Part shown: one piece after another, positions 1 through 4,760 of the stretch
Layout of the letters: each line of letters begins with the position of its first letter
How positions within the stretch are numbered: position 1 is the stretch's first letter
DNA from: CAZPWQ01 sp964590495
Lineage (GTDB): Bacteria; Bacteroidota; Rhodothermia; Balneolales; Balneolaceae
Reading direction: 5' to 3'
NCBI GenBank assembly: GCA_964590495.1
Contig: CAZPWQ010000177.1
Coordinates: 1 to 5,699, forward strand
Length of the DNA stretch: 5,699 bases
The notes under the pieces: generated by a model
Database searches by the model: none
What the model saw: only the letters and a program-made list of their open reading frames with translations
Told to the model about the DNA's origin: nothing
Translations under genes and position numbers: made by a program

Positions 1-1000
1 TTGATTCCTCTTTTAACTGTTTCTCACCGGTTAAAATGCCTTGAGCTCTCAAGTCAATATAACCATGAATACGTTGTGAAAGATTATCCAGATCCAATAG
101 TTCACCCATAAATTCAATCTGGACCAAACAGGTTTCCAGGAAATAGAAACAAAACTCTTTCAGTGCTCCTTCCGAGAGATTACCCCTGCCATCATAAACT
201 CCTTTTCGGCTGCTATCAGCACTGGCCAGCATACTTTTATAGGCTTCACTTTCTCTGGAAAGTCCACGGGAAATGGTCCATAATCCGTGTGACTCGATCT
301 GAGCCTTCTTCATATATGCATGAGTGAATAATCTTGCAACCCTCCCATTGCCGTCTATAAATGGGTGAATCCATGTCAGCCGGTGATGGCTTGTAGCAAG
401 AGCAACCAGCTTTTTAGATCCATGTAAGGTGTCCGGGTTAAACACCTCATTAAATGTATCCATGAAGGCTTTCAATGACTCAGGGTGCGGTGGTATATGA
501 TTTCCAACTTCGACCAATCGGTCTCTTAGTTTTCCGGAATCCATTAAAAACATCTCTCCGGTAGCCGGATCCTTTATTCGTCTGAAATCCTCAGGAACCA
601 GATTGTAAAAACTACCATGAATCCAGCAAAGAAAATCCGGGGAAGAAATTTCCAGTCCAGGTTCATCTGTTAATCTTTTTTCAATTTGCTTTTGGACTTC
701 AATGTGTGCTACACTTAGTTTTTGAAGAGCTCTCTTTTTGGGATCTTCATCATATTCTTTTCGGACAGCACGTTCTACATCAGCAGGATGTGTGTGATGG
801 CCCTCGATCAAGTTTGAGTAATAACTGTTTATATGCCTGAGCAGACCGGCAACTGCTCTTCTGGTAATTTTGTGCAACGAGCCTCCCAACTCAGCGGCTT
901 TCCGGTGCACGTCCATGGCGAGATCGATCAACTGCTCATTTTGAGACGGAAATAAAGGTTCCATCTCGCGAGGATGAGTATAAAAGTCTGTTTTTCTCAT
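1..1000 (-). CDS. Fic family protein (class II AMP-transferase), C-terminus cut by the window edge
   Basis: Read on the minus strand from the ATG at 1000-998, the frame is open for 333 codons to the window edge without a stop, so the C-terminus is missing. Residues 212-220 read HPFIDGNGR followed by VAR, a full match to the Fic catalytic motif HxFx(D/E)GNGRxxR; His212 would be the catalytic base and Asn218/Arg220 would bind the ATP phosphates. Residues 62-67 read SNLIEG, matching the (S/T)xxxE(G/N) inhibitory motif. Its position before the Fic core makes this a class II, self-inhibited Fic protein with Glu66 as the inhibitory residue. Family members of this type usually transfer AMP to a protein hydroxyl and are often about 370-380 residues with a C-terminal winged helix; that part would lie outside the window, so its presence is an inference. 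The target is unknown. No clear Shine-Dalgarno sequence precedes the start. The gene follows the left hip operon on the same strand but has its own repeat-rich control region. Confidence 0.93.
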   Translation of the reverse strand, partial: MRKTDFYTHPREMEPLFPSQNEQLIDLAMDVHRKAAELGGSLHKITRRAVAGLLRHINSYYSNLIEGHHTHPADVERAVRKEYDEDPKKRALQKLSVAHIEVQKQIEKRLTDEPGLEISSPDFLCWIHGSFYNLVPEDFRRIKDPATGEMFLMDSGKLRDRLVEVGNHIPPHPESLKAFMDTFNEVFNPDTLHGSKKLVALATSHHRLTWIHPFIDGNGRVARLFTHAYMKKAQIESHGLWTISRGLSRESEAYKSMLASADSSRKGVYDGRGNLSEGALKEFCFYFLETCLVQIEFMGELLDLDNLSQRIHGYIDLRAQGILTGEKQLKEES

Positions 1001-1007
1001 GTTTTGA

Positions 1008-1023
1008 CCGGTTATTTGGCCGG
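1008..1023 (-). promoter_or_regulatory. fic-proximal operator-like block: two CCGG boxes 12 bp apart
   Basis: Two CCGG-centred boxes lie at 1008-1011 and 1020-1023, exactly 12 bp apart, just upstream of the fic start codon. On the minus strand they read ATCCGGCCAA and then AACCGGTCAA. The 16-bp plus-strand unit at 1008-1023 matches the one at 1111-1126 at 14 of 16 positions. The location is where an autorepressor would bind; a C-terminal winged helix of the Fic protein is a candidate binder, but this is an inference. Confidence 0.5.
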
Positions 1024-1110
1024 ATAAGTGTCCAGTATTTAACTTGTTATAAGTTATTTAATTTCAAGCACTTATAAAATAAATAAGTATCCAAATAAAT
1101 AAATATCTGT

Positions 1111-1140
1111 CCGGTTAATTGACCGGTTCCATTGCCGGTT
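1111..1140 (-). promoter_or_regulatory. fic-distal operator-like block: three CCGG boxes at 12-bp period
   Basis: Three CCGGTT boxes begin at 1111, 1123 and 1135, each exactly 12 bp after the previous one. On the minus strand the repeating unit is roughly AACCGGTCAATT. The block lies about 110-140 bp upstream of the fic start and 91 bp from the proximal block. Between the blocks is AT-rich DNA with a second direct repeat, ATAAGTRTCCA, at 1024-1034 and 1083-1093. The pattern resembles iteron-like operators for a protein binding as tandem subunits. The function is inferred from position and regularity only. Confidence 0.5.
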
Positions 1141-1205
1141 AATATATGATAATTTTTTACTCTTGAACAGTAAAAAGTGGAAGCTGTTATGAGTCACGCA
1201 ACGAT

Positions 1206-1238
1206 AAAAAAGCAGAAACAAATTATCATTTTGTTTCT
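1206..1238 (-). terminator. likely intrinsic terminator of the hipBST-1 operon
   Basis: On the minus strand, just after the hipT1 stop, a 9-bp perfect stem (arms 1214-1222 and 1230-1238, AGAAACAAA with TTTGTTTCT) with a 7-nt loop is followed after two bases by six T (A at 1206-1211 on the plus strand). Position, orientation and T-tract fit a Rho-independent terminator separating the hip operon from fic. The stem is AT-rich and so weaker than typical, which lowers confidence. Confidence 0.5.
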
Positions 1239-1275
1239 AATCCCCTATGACTCTCCCCCTGGGCATGTATAACTA

Positions 1276-2298
1276 TTAAATTCTCCCCAGATAAGAATAA
1301 TTAATAGCCTGGAGTTTCTTTTTATATGTGGCTTTATATTCTTTTTTCATTTCGTTACTTAGGTAACTATGATCGATGAGCTGGAAGACATTTTTCTGAT
1401 TTGTCATAAATGTTTGAAGGATCTTTTCCATACGGGATTTCACCAACCCAATTATTATCCCAAACTCGTGGAAATCATCGTAGGCATAAAAACCATTGGC
1501 CTCAAAACTTTTGGTCATTTCGAAATCTTTGAATAATCCATCGTTTAAGGCCAAAGGTGAATCATCAACATGTAACTGCGTATTGATAAGGTCATAAGCC
1601 GGACTCAATATATAATCTCCCTGAGGTGTTTCCAGCACACTGAAATTCTTCAGGTGAGCATCTCCATTTCCAAACATATAGTTGAACAACACCAAAGTGT
1701 AGAATTTTTCTATTTCTACCGGAAAGGCTGGGACAAACTTTTTGATTAGTCTGCCTGCTTGTTCATAACTGTAATCATATTTGAAATTCTTTCCATCCGT
1801 TTCCGCAGTTTTTCCGGCGAGGGTAGCAAAATCCTCTTTACCGAGCTTTGAACCGTCTTCATTTACGTCAAAACGTTTTGTAATGTAAGCCGGATCTCCA
1901 TTCTTAAAAAAGATAAGTGCATTTTCAGCTGTTTCAATTCCATAAACCCGACGTGCGATCTGCATTGTCAAGTGCTCATTGGCAGGTACTTGATTTGTTT
2001 TCTTGAGGTCCCGGGGAATAGGCTTAAGTATATACGTTCCCTGTTCTCCCTCCTTTTGCAGTCTTAATTTATTTTTTTCCAGCACTAAAGAAACCTTCTC
2101 CTGCACACCGGATATTGAAAGTCGCTTACGGTTCTCAATGAACAACTCTGCATCTGCCTCACTAACGTCCGGGGAATTATAAGGTAGCACATGATGCACT
2201 TTTCTGCCGTTAAAAACACGTTTTAAACAAGTTTGACTGTAGGTTTCAAATCCTTCTGATAACGTACCTGGGCAATATTTAATTTCAGGGAAACTCAT
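1276..2298 (-). CDS. hipT: HipT-type Ser/Thr kinase toxin of a HipBST module (HipA-like, lacking the N-terminal subdomain)
   Basis: A 340-residue HipA-like kinase. The loop at 61-66 reads SISGVQ, the Ser-x-Ser glycine-rich loop typical of HipT; both serines are possible autophosphorylation sites. Lys92 in YILKP corresponds to the ATP-binding lysine. Residues 210-220, GNGDAHLKNFS, form the catalytic loop with Asp213 as the likely catalytic base and Asn218 as a metal ligand. Asp236 in SPAYD corresponds to the second metal-binding Asp. All key residues are present, so the kinase should be active. Full HipA is about 440 residues; here the missing N-terminal subdomain is supplied by the preceding gene. 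In E. coli, HipT phosphorylates tryptophanyl-tRNA synthetase and halts translation; whether that target holds here is an inference. The start ATG overlaps the hipS1 stop as ATGA, implying translational coupling. A frameshifted hipA was considered and rejected because the second operon has the same split. Confidence 0.9.
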   Translation of the reverse strand: MSFPEIKYCPGTLSEGFETYSQTCLKRVFNGRKVHHVLPYNSPDVSEADAELFIENRKRLSISGVQEKVSLVLEKNKLRLQKEGEQGTYILKPIPRDLKKTNQVPANEHLTMQIARRVYGIETAENALIFFKNGDPAYITKRFDVNEDGSKLGKEDFATLAGKTAETDGKNFKYDYSYEQAGRLIKKFVPAFPVEIEKFYTLVLFNYMFGNGDAHLKNFSVLETPQGDYILSPAYDLINTQLHVDDSPLALNDGLFKDFEMTKSFEANGFYAYDDFHEFGIIIGLVKSRMEKILQTFMTNQKNVFQLIDHSYLSNEMKKEYKATYKKKLQAINYSYLGRI

Positions 2299-2630
2299 GA
2301 TTCCATGTTATCTATAGGTCGAACAGTTATGGCTCCGATCGTATCTGTTTGGGCAATTTCGAGAAGCAGACCGAAGTAATCCTCTTCATCAATTTTAAGC
2401 TGCCGGGCCTGCAGCTTTTTGTTCACTCCTTCCGACAGCATATTGAAGAAAAAGGGAAATAAATGATCCGATTTATACACTTTTTGGTTTTTGGGCATGG
2501 TCAGACTGACAGCTGGCTTGGACGGATTTTCATACCAAGCATCATCATAAGTAAATTCATATGATCTCTTATTGTGCTGCACTAATGTGCCCACCTTCTC
2601 TCCATTCCTTATAACCTCTGCTGCTCTCAT
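2295..2630 (-). CDS. hipS: HipS-type antitoxin, HipA N-terminal subdomain-like protein of the left system
   Basis: A 111-residue protein equivalent to the N-terminal subdomain of HipA (Couple_hipA family), encoded separately. Visible family features are the N-terminal beta region with NGEKVGTL (9-16), VSLTMP (41-46), the FPFFFNMLSEGVN stretch (58-70) and the C-terminal DTIGAITVRP (96-105). In E. coli HipBST the corresponding protein is the antitoxin that neutralises HipT. It contains one tryptophan, Trp32, far from the SEG stretch. The start is 5 bp after the hipB1 stop and is preceded on the minus strand by AAGG about 8 bases upstream, an acceptable ribosome binding site. Its stop overlaps the hipT1 start by 4 bp. 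Assignment as a separate antitoxin rests on family knowledge and gene order. Confidence 0.87.
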   Translation of the reverse strand: MRAAEVIRNGEKVGTLVQHNKRSYEFTYDDAWYENPSKPAVSLTMPKNQKVYKSDHLFPFFFNMLSEGVNKKLQARQLKIDEEDYFGLLLEIAQTDTIGAITVRPIDNMES

Positions 2631-2635
2631 CTATC

Positions 2636-2845
2636 TTACCTTGGTTTTTTAACCGTCATGGTTATTTCCATCCCCAGGATATCTGCAATCTTATTGAGCA
2701 CCTTAAGTGTTGGATTCGCCTGTCCCGTCTCGATTTTATAGAGTGTATTTTTGCTAATCCCAGCCATTTCTGCTAAATCAGGCTGAGTAATACCTAAGGT
2801 ATCCCTGCGTGCTTTGATCTGCTGACCCACTTCTTTGACTAACAT
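2636..2845 (-). CDS. hipB: HipB-type Xre-family repressor and co-antitoxin of the left system
   Basis: A 69-residue Xre/Cro-type helix-turn-helix protein. The HTH spans about residues 19-42 (ITQPDLAEMAGISKNTLYKIETG), with the probable recognition helix at 31-39, followed by two further helices. The tail MEITMTVKK (59-67) would form the beta strand with which HipB-type proteins pair as dimers. It is the first gene of the operon, directly next to the divergent control region, as expected for an autorepressor. The ATG at 2845-2843 lacks a Shine-Dalgarno sequence and lies inside the nearest operator-like site, so bound HipB would cover its own start codon. Predicted binding sites are the three ATCACA-N6-TGTGAT-like sequences upstream; this link is an inference. 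Confidence 0.88.
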   Translation of the reverse strand: MLVKEVGQQIKARRDTLGITQPDLAEMAGISKNTLYKIETGQANPTLKVLNKIADILGMEITMTVKKPR

Positions 2846-2856
2846 TATAGTGTGAT
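2839..2856. promoter_or_regulatory. left-system operator-like site A, overlapping the hipB1 start codon
   Basis: CTAACA-TTATAG-TGTGAT. The right half-site TGTGAT is identical to those in sites B and C, while the left half matches ATCACA at 4 of 6 positions. The hipB1 start codon (2843-2845) lies inside it. It also overlaps a 26-bp imperfect palindrome at 2844-2869 (20 of 26 positions symmetric). It was identified mainly by its exact 61-bp distance from site B. Confidence 0.5.
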
Positions 2857-2899
2857 ATTACGCGATAATTTTGATTTACTCTGTGTTAATATACTAAAT

Positions 2900-2917
2900 A
2901 TCATACTTTAATGTGAT
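2900..2917. promoter_or_regulatory. left-system operator-like site B
   Basis: ATCATA-CTTTAA-TGTGAT, an inverted repeat with one mismatch between its 6-bp half-sites and a 6-bp spacer, the same geometry as site C. It lies exactly 61 bp from both A and C. It is probably bound by HipB1. Confidence 0.6.
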
Positions 2918-2960
2918 AATCGATAATATTTAATGAGACAAAGTAACTAAAAGGCTATAA

Positions 2961-2978
2961 ATCACATTTTATTGTGAT
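2961..2978. promoter_or_regulatory. left-system operator-like site C (best palindrome)
   Basis: ATCACA-TTTTAT-TGTGAT, a perfect inverted repeat that extends to 7-bp arms (2960-2966 and 2973-2979). It sits 61 bp beyond site B and overlaps a minus-strand TATAAT at 2982-2977. It is probably the strongest HipB1 site, by symmetry. Confidence 0.62.
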
Positions 2979-3041
2979 TATAGATGGAAATCATGGGTGT
3001 CCTAGATCACCCTATCAGCTCAACAAGGCAGAATCTCGTAT

Positions 3042-3059
3042 TCACCGTTTTAGCAGTAA
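3042..3059. promoter_or_regulatory. right-system operator-like site 1 (distal)
   Basis: TCACCG-TTTTAG-CAGTAA. It shares the core ACCG-N6-CAGTAA with sites 2 and 3 at all ten fixed positions. Its half-sites are an imperfect inverted repeat of the TTACYG / CRGTAA type. It lies exactly 71 bp before site 2 and 81 bp after site C of the left system. It is probably bound by HipB2. Confidence 0.52.
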
Positions 3060-3112
3060 AATATAGTTTATTAGAATTATTTATATCATCTCAGGGGTAA
3101 TAACCCTTTTTA

Positions 3113-3130
3113 TTACCGCCAAGACAGTAA
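3113..3130. promoter_or_regulatory. right-system operator-like site 2 (middle)
   Basis: TTACCG-CCAAGA-CAGTAA, the most symmetric of the three right-system sites: the half-sites are inverted repeats with one mismatch. The larger 44-bp unit 3100-3143 matches 3171-3214 around site 3 at 31 of 44 positions, so the repeat extends beyond the core. Confidence 0.6.
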
Positions 3131-3169
3131 TTTTTGCTTTTATAAGATGATTTTAAATAGTTTATTCCT

Positions 3170-3175
3170 TATAAT
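3170..3175 (+). promoter_or_regulatory. candidate -10 element for the hipBST-2 operon
   Basis: A perfect TATAAT 38 bp upstream of the hipB2 ATG, overlapping the left arm of the inverted repeat. Initiation would be expected near 3182, inside operator site 3. No good -35 hexamer is visible around 3147-3153. If the host is a Bacteroidota, its promoters may not follow this consensus. Confidence 0.35.
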
Positions 3176-3214
3176 AGCATTAAATACCGCTCAAACAGTA
3201 ATTAATGCTATTAT
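3171..3214. repeat. 13-bp perfect inverted repeat framing site 3 and reaching into the hipB2 start codon
   Basis: The arms ATAATAGCATTAA (3171-3183) and TTAATGCTATTAT (3202-3214) are perfect reverse complements separated by 18 bp. The right arm contains the A and T of the hipB2 ATG (3213-3215). It could be an extra outer operator layer, or an mRNA hairpin hiding the start codon if transcription begins upstream of 3171. Sites 1 and 2 do not have these outer arms. Confidence 0.75.
3184..3201. promoter_or_regulatory. right-system operator-like site 3 (proximal to hipB2)
   Basis: ATACCG-CTCAAA-CAGTAA, 71 bp after site 2. It exactly fills the spacer of the 13-bp perfect inverted repeat 3171-3183/3202-3214 and lies just downstream of a perfect TATAAT at 3170-3175, so a bound repressor would cover the probable transcription start. 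Confidence 0.6.
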
Positions 3215-3449
3215 GGAAACCTTTGGAGCCCTTATCCGGTGTCATCGTGAGAAGAGTAATCTGACCCAGAAGCGGCTGGCCGAACTGGCCGGTGTGGGTA
3301 AAACGGTGGTGTTTGATATCGAACATGGCAAGGAGACCGTCCGGTTCGATACCTTGCAAAAGGTATGTAACGTACTCAACATTTCCATCCGGCTGGACAG
3401 CCCGGTGATGGAGCAGTGCAAAGAGGAGGTGCGCCGTGCGAAAAGCTGA
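3213..3449 (+). CDS. hipB: HipB-type Xre-family repressor (y4mF-like) of the right system
   Basis: Seventy-eight residues from the ATG at 3213. The HTH covers about residues 17-40 (LTQKRLAELAGVGKTVVFDIEHGK), with AGVGKTVVFDIE typical of the y4mF/HipB-type repressors paired with HipA-like kinases. A C-terminal strand, ISIRLDS (57-63), fits the HipB dimer sheet, followed by a charged tail. A longer frame begins at an ATG at 3147, but its extra 22 residues are encoded by the operator and inverted-repeat DNA and precede the usual HTH start, so 3213 is preferred. No Shine-Dalgarno sequence precedes either start. The recognition helix differs strongly from HipB1, in keeping with the different operator sequence beside it. 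The 3' end overlaps hipS2 by 14 bp. Confidence 0.88.
   Translation: METFGALIRCHREKSNLTQKRLAELAGVGKTVVFDIEHGKETVRFDTLQKVCNVLNISIRLDSPVMEQCKEEVRRAKS
3424..3430 (+). promoter_or_regulatory. strong ribosome binding site for hipS2
   Basis: AGGAGGT inside the 3' end of hipB2, 5 bases before the GTG at 3436. It decides the GTG start of hipS2. It contrasts with hipB2, which has no recognisable site. Confidence 0.75.
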
Positions 3450-3750
3450 AGTATTTCTGCATAACCGGGAAGCGGGTGTTCTCATCGAAGAAGAAAAGAA
3501 CAGCCGGTACCGGTTCGTCTATCATTCCGAATACACTGGTCCCCCGGTCTCGGTTACGATGCCTGTGGAGCAACGCAAATATGAATTCGACCGGTTCCCC
3601 CCTTTCTTCGAAGGACTGCTGCCGGAAGGGGTAAACCTGGAGATGTTACTGCGTACTAAAAAGATCGACCGGAACGACCCGTTCTCCCAGCTTATGGCCG
3701 TCGGAGAAGATACCGTGGGTGCCGTAACGGTACGGGAGGTAGATGAATGA
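3436..3750 (+). CDS. hipS: HipS-type antitoxin, HipA N-terminal subdomain-like protein of the right system
   Basis: A 104-residue HipA N-terminal subdomain homologue (Couple_hipA type), starting at GTG 3436 behind a strong AGGAGGT. It shares with HipS1 the opening MR-AEV, the VSVTMP segment (38-43), FPPFFEGLLPEGVN (54-67) and DTVGAVTVREVD (92-103). LLPEG is the usual HipA/HipS signature, changed to MLSEG in HipS1. It contains no tryptophan, so the Trp-mediated blocking of the kinase site described for E. coli HipS cannot operate in the same way. It overlaps hipB2 by 14 bp and hipT2 by 4 bp (ATGA). The expected role is direct neutralisation of HipT2. Confidence 0.88.
   Translation: MRKAEVFLHNREAGVLIEEEKNSRYRFVYHSEYTGPPVSVTMPVEQRKYEFDRFPPFFEGLLPEGVNLEMLLRTKKIDRNDPFSQLMAVGEDTVGAVTVREVDE
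3735..3740 (+). promoter_or_regulatory. ribosome binding site for hipT2
   Basis: GGAGGT ends 6 bases before the hipT2 ATG at 3747 and lies inside the hipS2 3' end. With the ATGA overlap it supports this start and translational coupling. Confidence 0.7.
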
Positions 3751-4676
3751 GTCGCTGCCCGATAACTTATGAAGAAATTGTATCCGGACGATACAGTAAA
3801 ACAGGACTGAACAAACTGAATCCCGCGCTGGTAAACCTGCAGCCGTTCCCGCTGGACCGGAGAGAACAGATCCGGGAGGCACAGAAGCGGATGACCAAAA
3901 TGTCGATCGCCGGAGTGCAGCCAAAGCTAAGTGCCCAGCTCAGCGTAAAGGACCAATCTTTTAAGATCGTCGACAAGAACGGCAGCTATATATTAAAGGC
4001 CCAGCTGACGGATTACGAAGAGGTACCTCAGAACGAGGATTTGACCATGCGGATGGCGAAAGTTTGCGGCATCGAGGTGCCTTTTCACGGACTGTTCTAT
4101 GCGAAAGACGATTCCATGCTCTATTTCATCCGGAGATTTGACCGTACGGGCCGGACCGGTAAAATCCATGTGGAAGATTTTGCCCAGGTGGCTGGTATGA
4201 GCCGTGAGACCAAATACGACTATTCAATGGAGAAGGTAGTTATCCTGATCGAAGATCACTGCACATTCCCCGTAGTGGAAAAAATGAAGCTCTTTCGCCG
4301 TACCCTCTTTTGCTGGCTTACCGGTAATGAGGACATGCACCTGAAAAACTTTTCACTGATCCACCGGGAAGGTAAGATTGAACTCTCTCCAGCCTATGAC
4401 CTGCTGAACACAACGATCGTCCTTGCTGATCCGGCCGAAGAGATGGCCCTTCCGCTGCAGGGCAAGAAAACAAAATTCAATCATGATATTTTTTTCGACT
4501 ATTTTGGAAAGGAGCGATTGGGGCTGAATGAAAAAGTTCTGAGTAACATTGGGGAGGAATTGAGACAGGCATTTCCCGAATGGAAGCGGCTGATAGAAAT
4601 CAGTTTTATAAGTACTGAGAAGAAAGTGGCGTACGTACAAGTGTTGAAACAGCGGAAGCAGGTATTGGATTGGTGA
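3747..4676 (+). CDS. hipT: HipT-type Ser/Thr kinase toxin of the right system, with a Ser-Ile-Ala loop
   Basis: A 309-residue HipA-like kinase without the N-terminal subdomain. The glycine-rich loop at 53-60 reads SIAGVQPK: only Ser53 remains, and the second serine found in HipT1 (Ser63) and E. coli HipT is Ala55. Lys84 in YILK is the likely ATP-binding lysine; GNEDMHLKNFS (193-203) is the catalytic loop, with Asp196 as base and Asn201 as metal ligand; SPAYD places the second metal Asp at 218. All catalytic residues are intact. It is about 30 residues shorter than HipT1, mainly at the N-terminus and within the kinase inserts. HipT of E. coli targets TrpS; the target here is unknown. Codon use is clearly GC-richer than in HipT1, so the two are not a recent tandem duplication. 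Confidence 0.9.
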   Translation: MSRCPITYEEIVSGRYSKTGLNKLNPALVNLQPFPLDRREQIREAQKRMTKMSIAGVQPKLSAQLSVKDQSFKIVDKNGSYILKAQLTDYEEVPQNEDLTMRMAKVCGIEVPFHGLFYAKDDSMLYFIRRFDRTGRTGKIHVEDFAQVAGMSRETKYDYSMEKVVILIEDHCTFPVVEKMKLFRRTLFCWLTGNEDMHLKNFSLIHREGKIELSPAYDLLNTTIVLADPAEEMALPLQGKKTKFNHDIFFDYFGKERLGLNEKVLSNIGEELRQAFPEWKRLIEISFISTEKKVAYVQVLKQRKQVLDW

Positions 4677-4760
4677 TCCAAGCCCCGACAGCTCATACAT
4701 AGATACAGTATCCCTTATGTTGGCAAATGAACAACTGAAATTGCCGGCGGTCCGCTTTAT
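4677..4760. other. convergent spacer without a clear terminator
   Basis: Eighty-four bases between two genes whose 3' ends face each other. The only visible pairing is a weak 5-bp inverted repeat (GGCAA at 4722-4726, TTGCC at 4741-4745) with a long loop and no T-tract, which is not convincing as a terminator. Confidence 0.4.

Larger units (their letters stand above)
2846..3212. promoter_or_regulatory. divergent control region between the two hip operons
   Basis: This 367-bp AT-rich stretch separates the two hipB starts and contains no convincing gene. It holds most of the six operator-like 18-bp sites: three of one type at 61-bp period on the left and three of a second type at 71-bp period on the right, with 81 bp between the sets. 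Both divergent promoters must lie here. Perfect TATAAT hexamers occur on the plus strand at 3170-3175 and on the minus strand at 2982-2977, the latter overlapping site C, but neither has a good -35 partner at the usual spacing. Confidence 0.7.

Noticed and set aside
1154..1176. Inverted repeat TTTTTAC / GTAAAAA with 9-nt loop
   Set aside because: The stem is almost all A-T and simple in composition; the hairpin at 1214-1238 is the better terminator candidate.
1191..1253. Outer inverted repeat GAGTCA / TGACTC around the terminator hairpin
   Set aside because: Arms of only 6 bp with a 51-base gap are expected by chance; no recombination-site features are visible.
1276..2630. hipS1 and hipT1 as a frameshifted single hipA
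   Set aside because: The second operon has the same division with an ATGA overlap, and HipT1 begins with its own N-terminal segment before the SISGVQ loop, as in known HipBST systems.
2995..3012. Inverted repeat GGGTG / CACCC in the divergent region
   Set aside because: It is only 5 bp long, does not match either operator type and has no T-tract.
3093..3111. Possible plus-strand terminator, short stem GGGT/ACCC with AATA loop followed by five T
   Set aside because: No upstream plus-strand gene needs it, the stem is very short, and the bases fall within the repeat unit around operator site 2.
2839..3201. CRISPR-like array because of regularly spaced repeats
   Set aside because: The repeats are short degenerate palindromes of two types, the spacing differs between sets, and the position between divergent repressors fits operators.
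3147..3449. Longer 100-residue hipB2 starting at 3147
   Set aside because: The extra 22 residues are translated operator and inverted-repeat DNA, there is no ribosome binding site, and the HTH repressor normally starts where the ATG at 3213 lies.
3180..3924. Minus-strand open frames opposite hipB2, hipS2 and hipT2
   Set aside because: They overlap well-supported genes, show no domain-like sequence and are explained by the GC-rich codons of the opposite strand.
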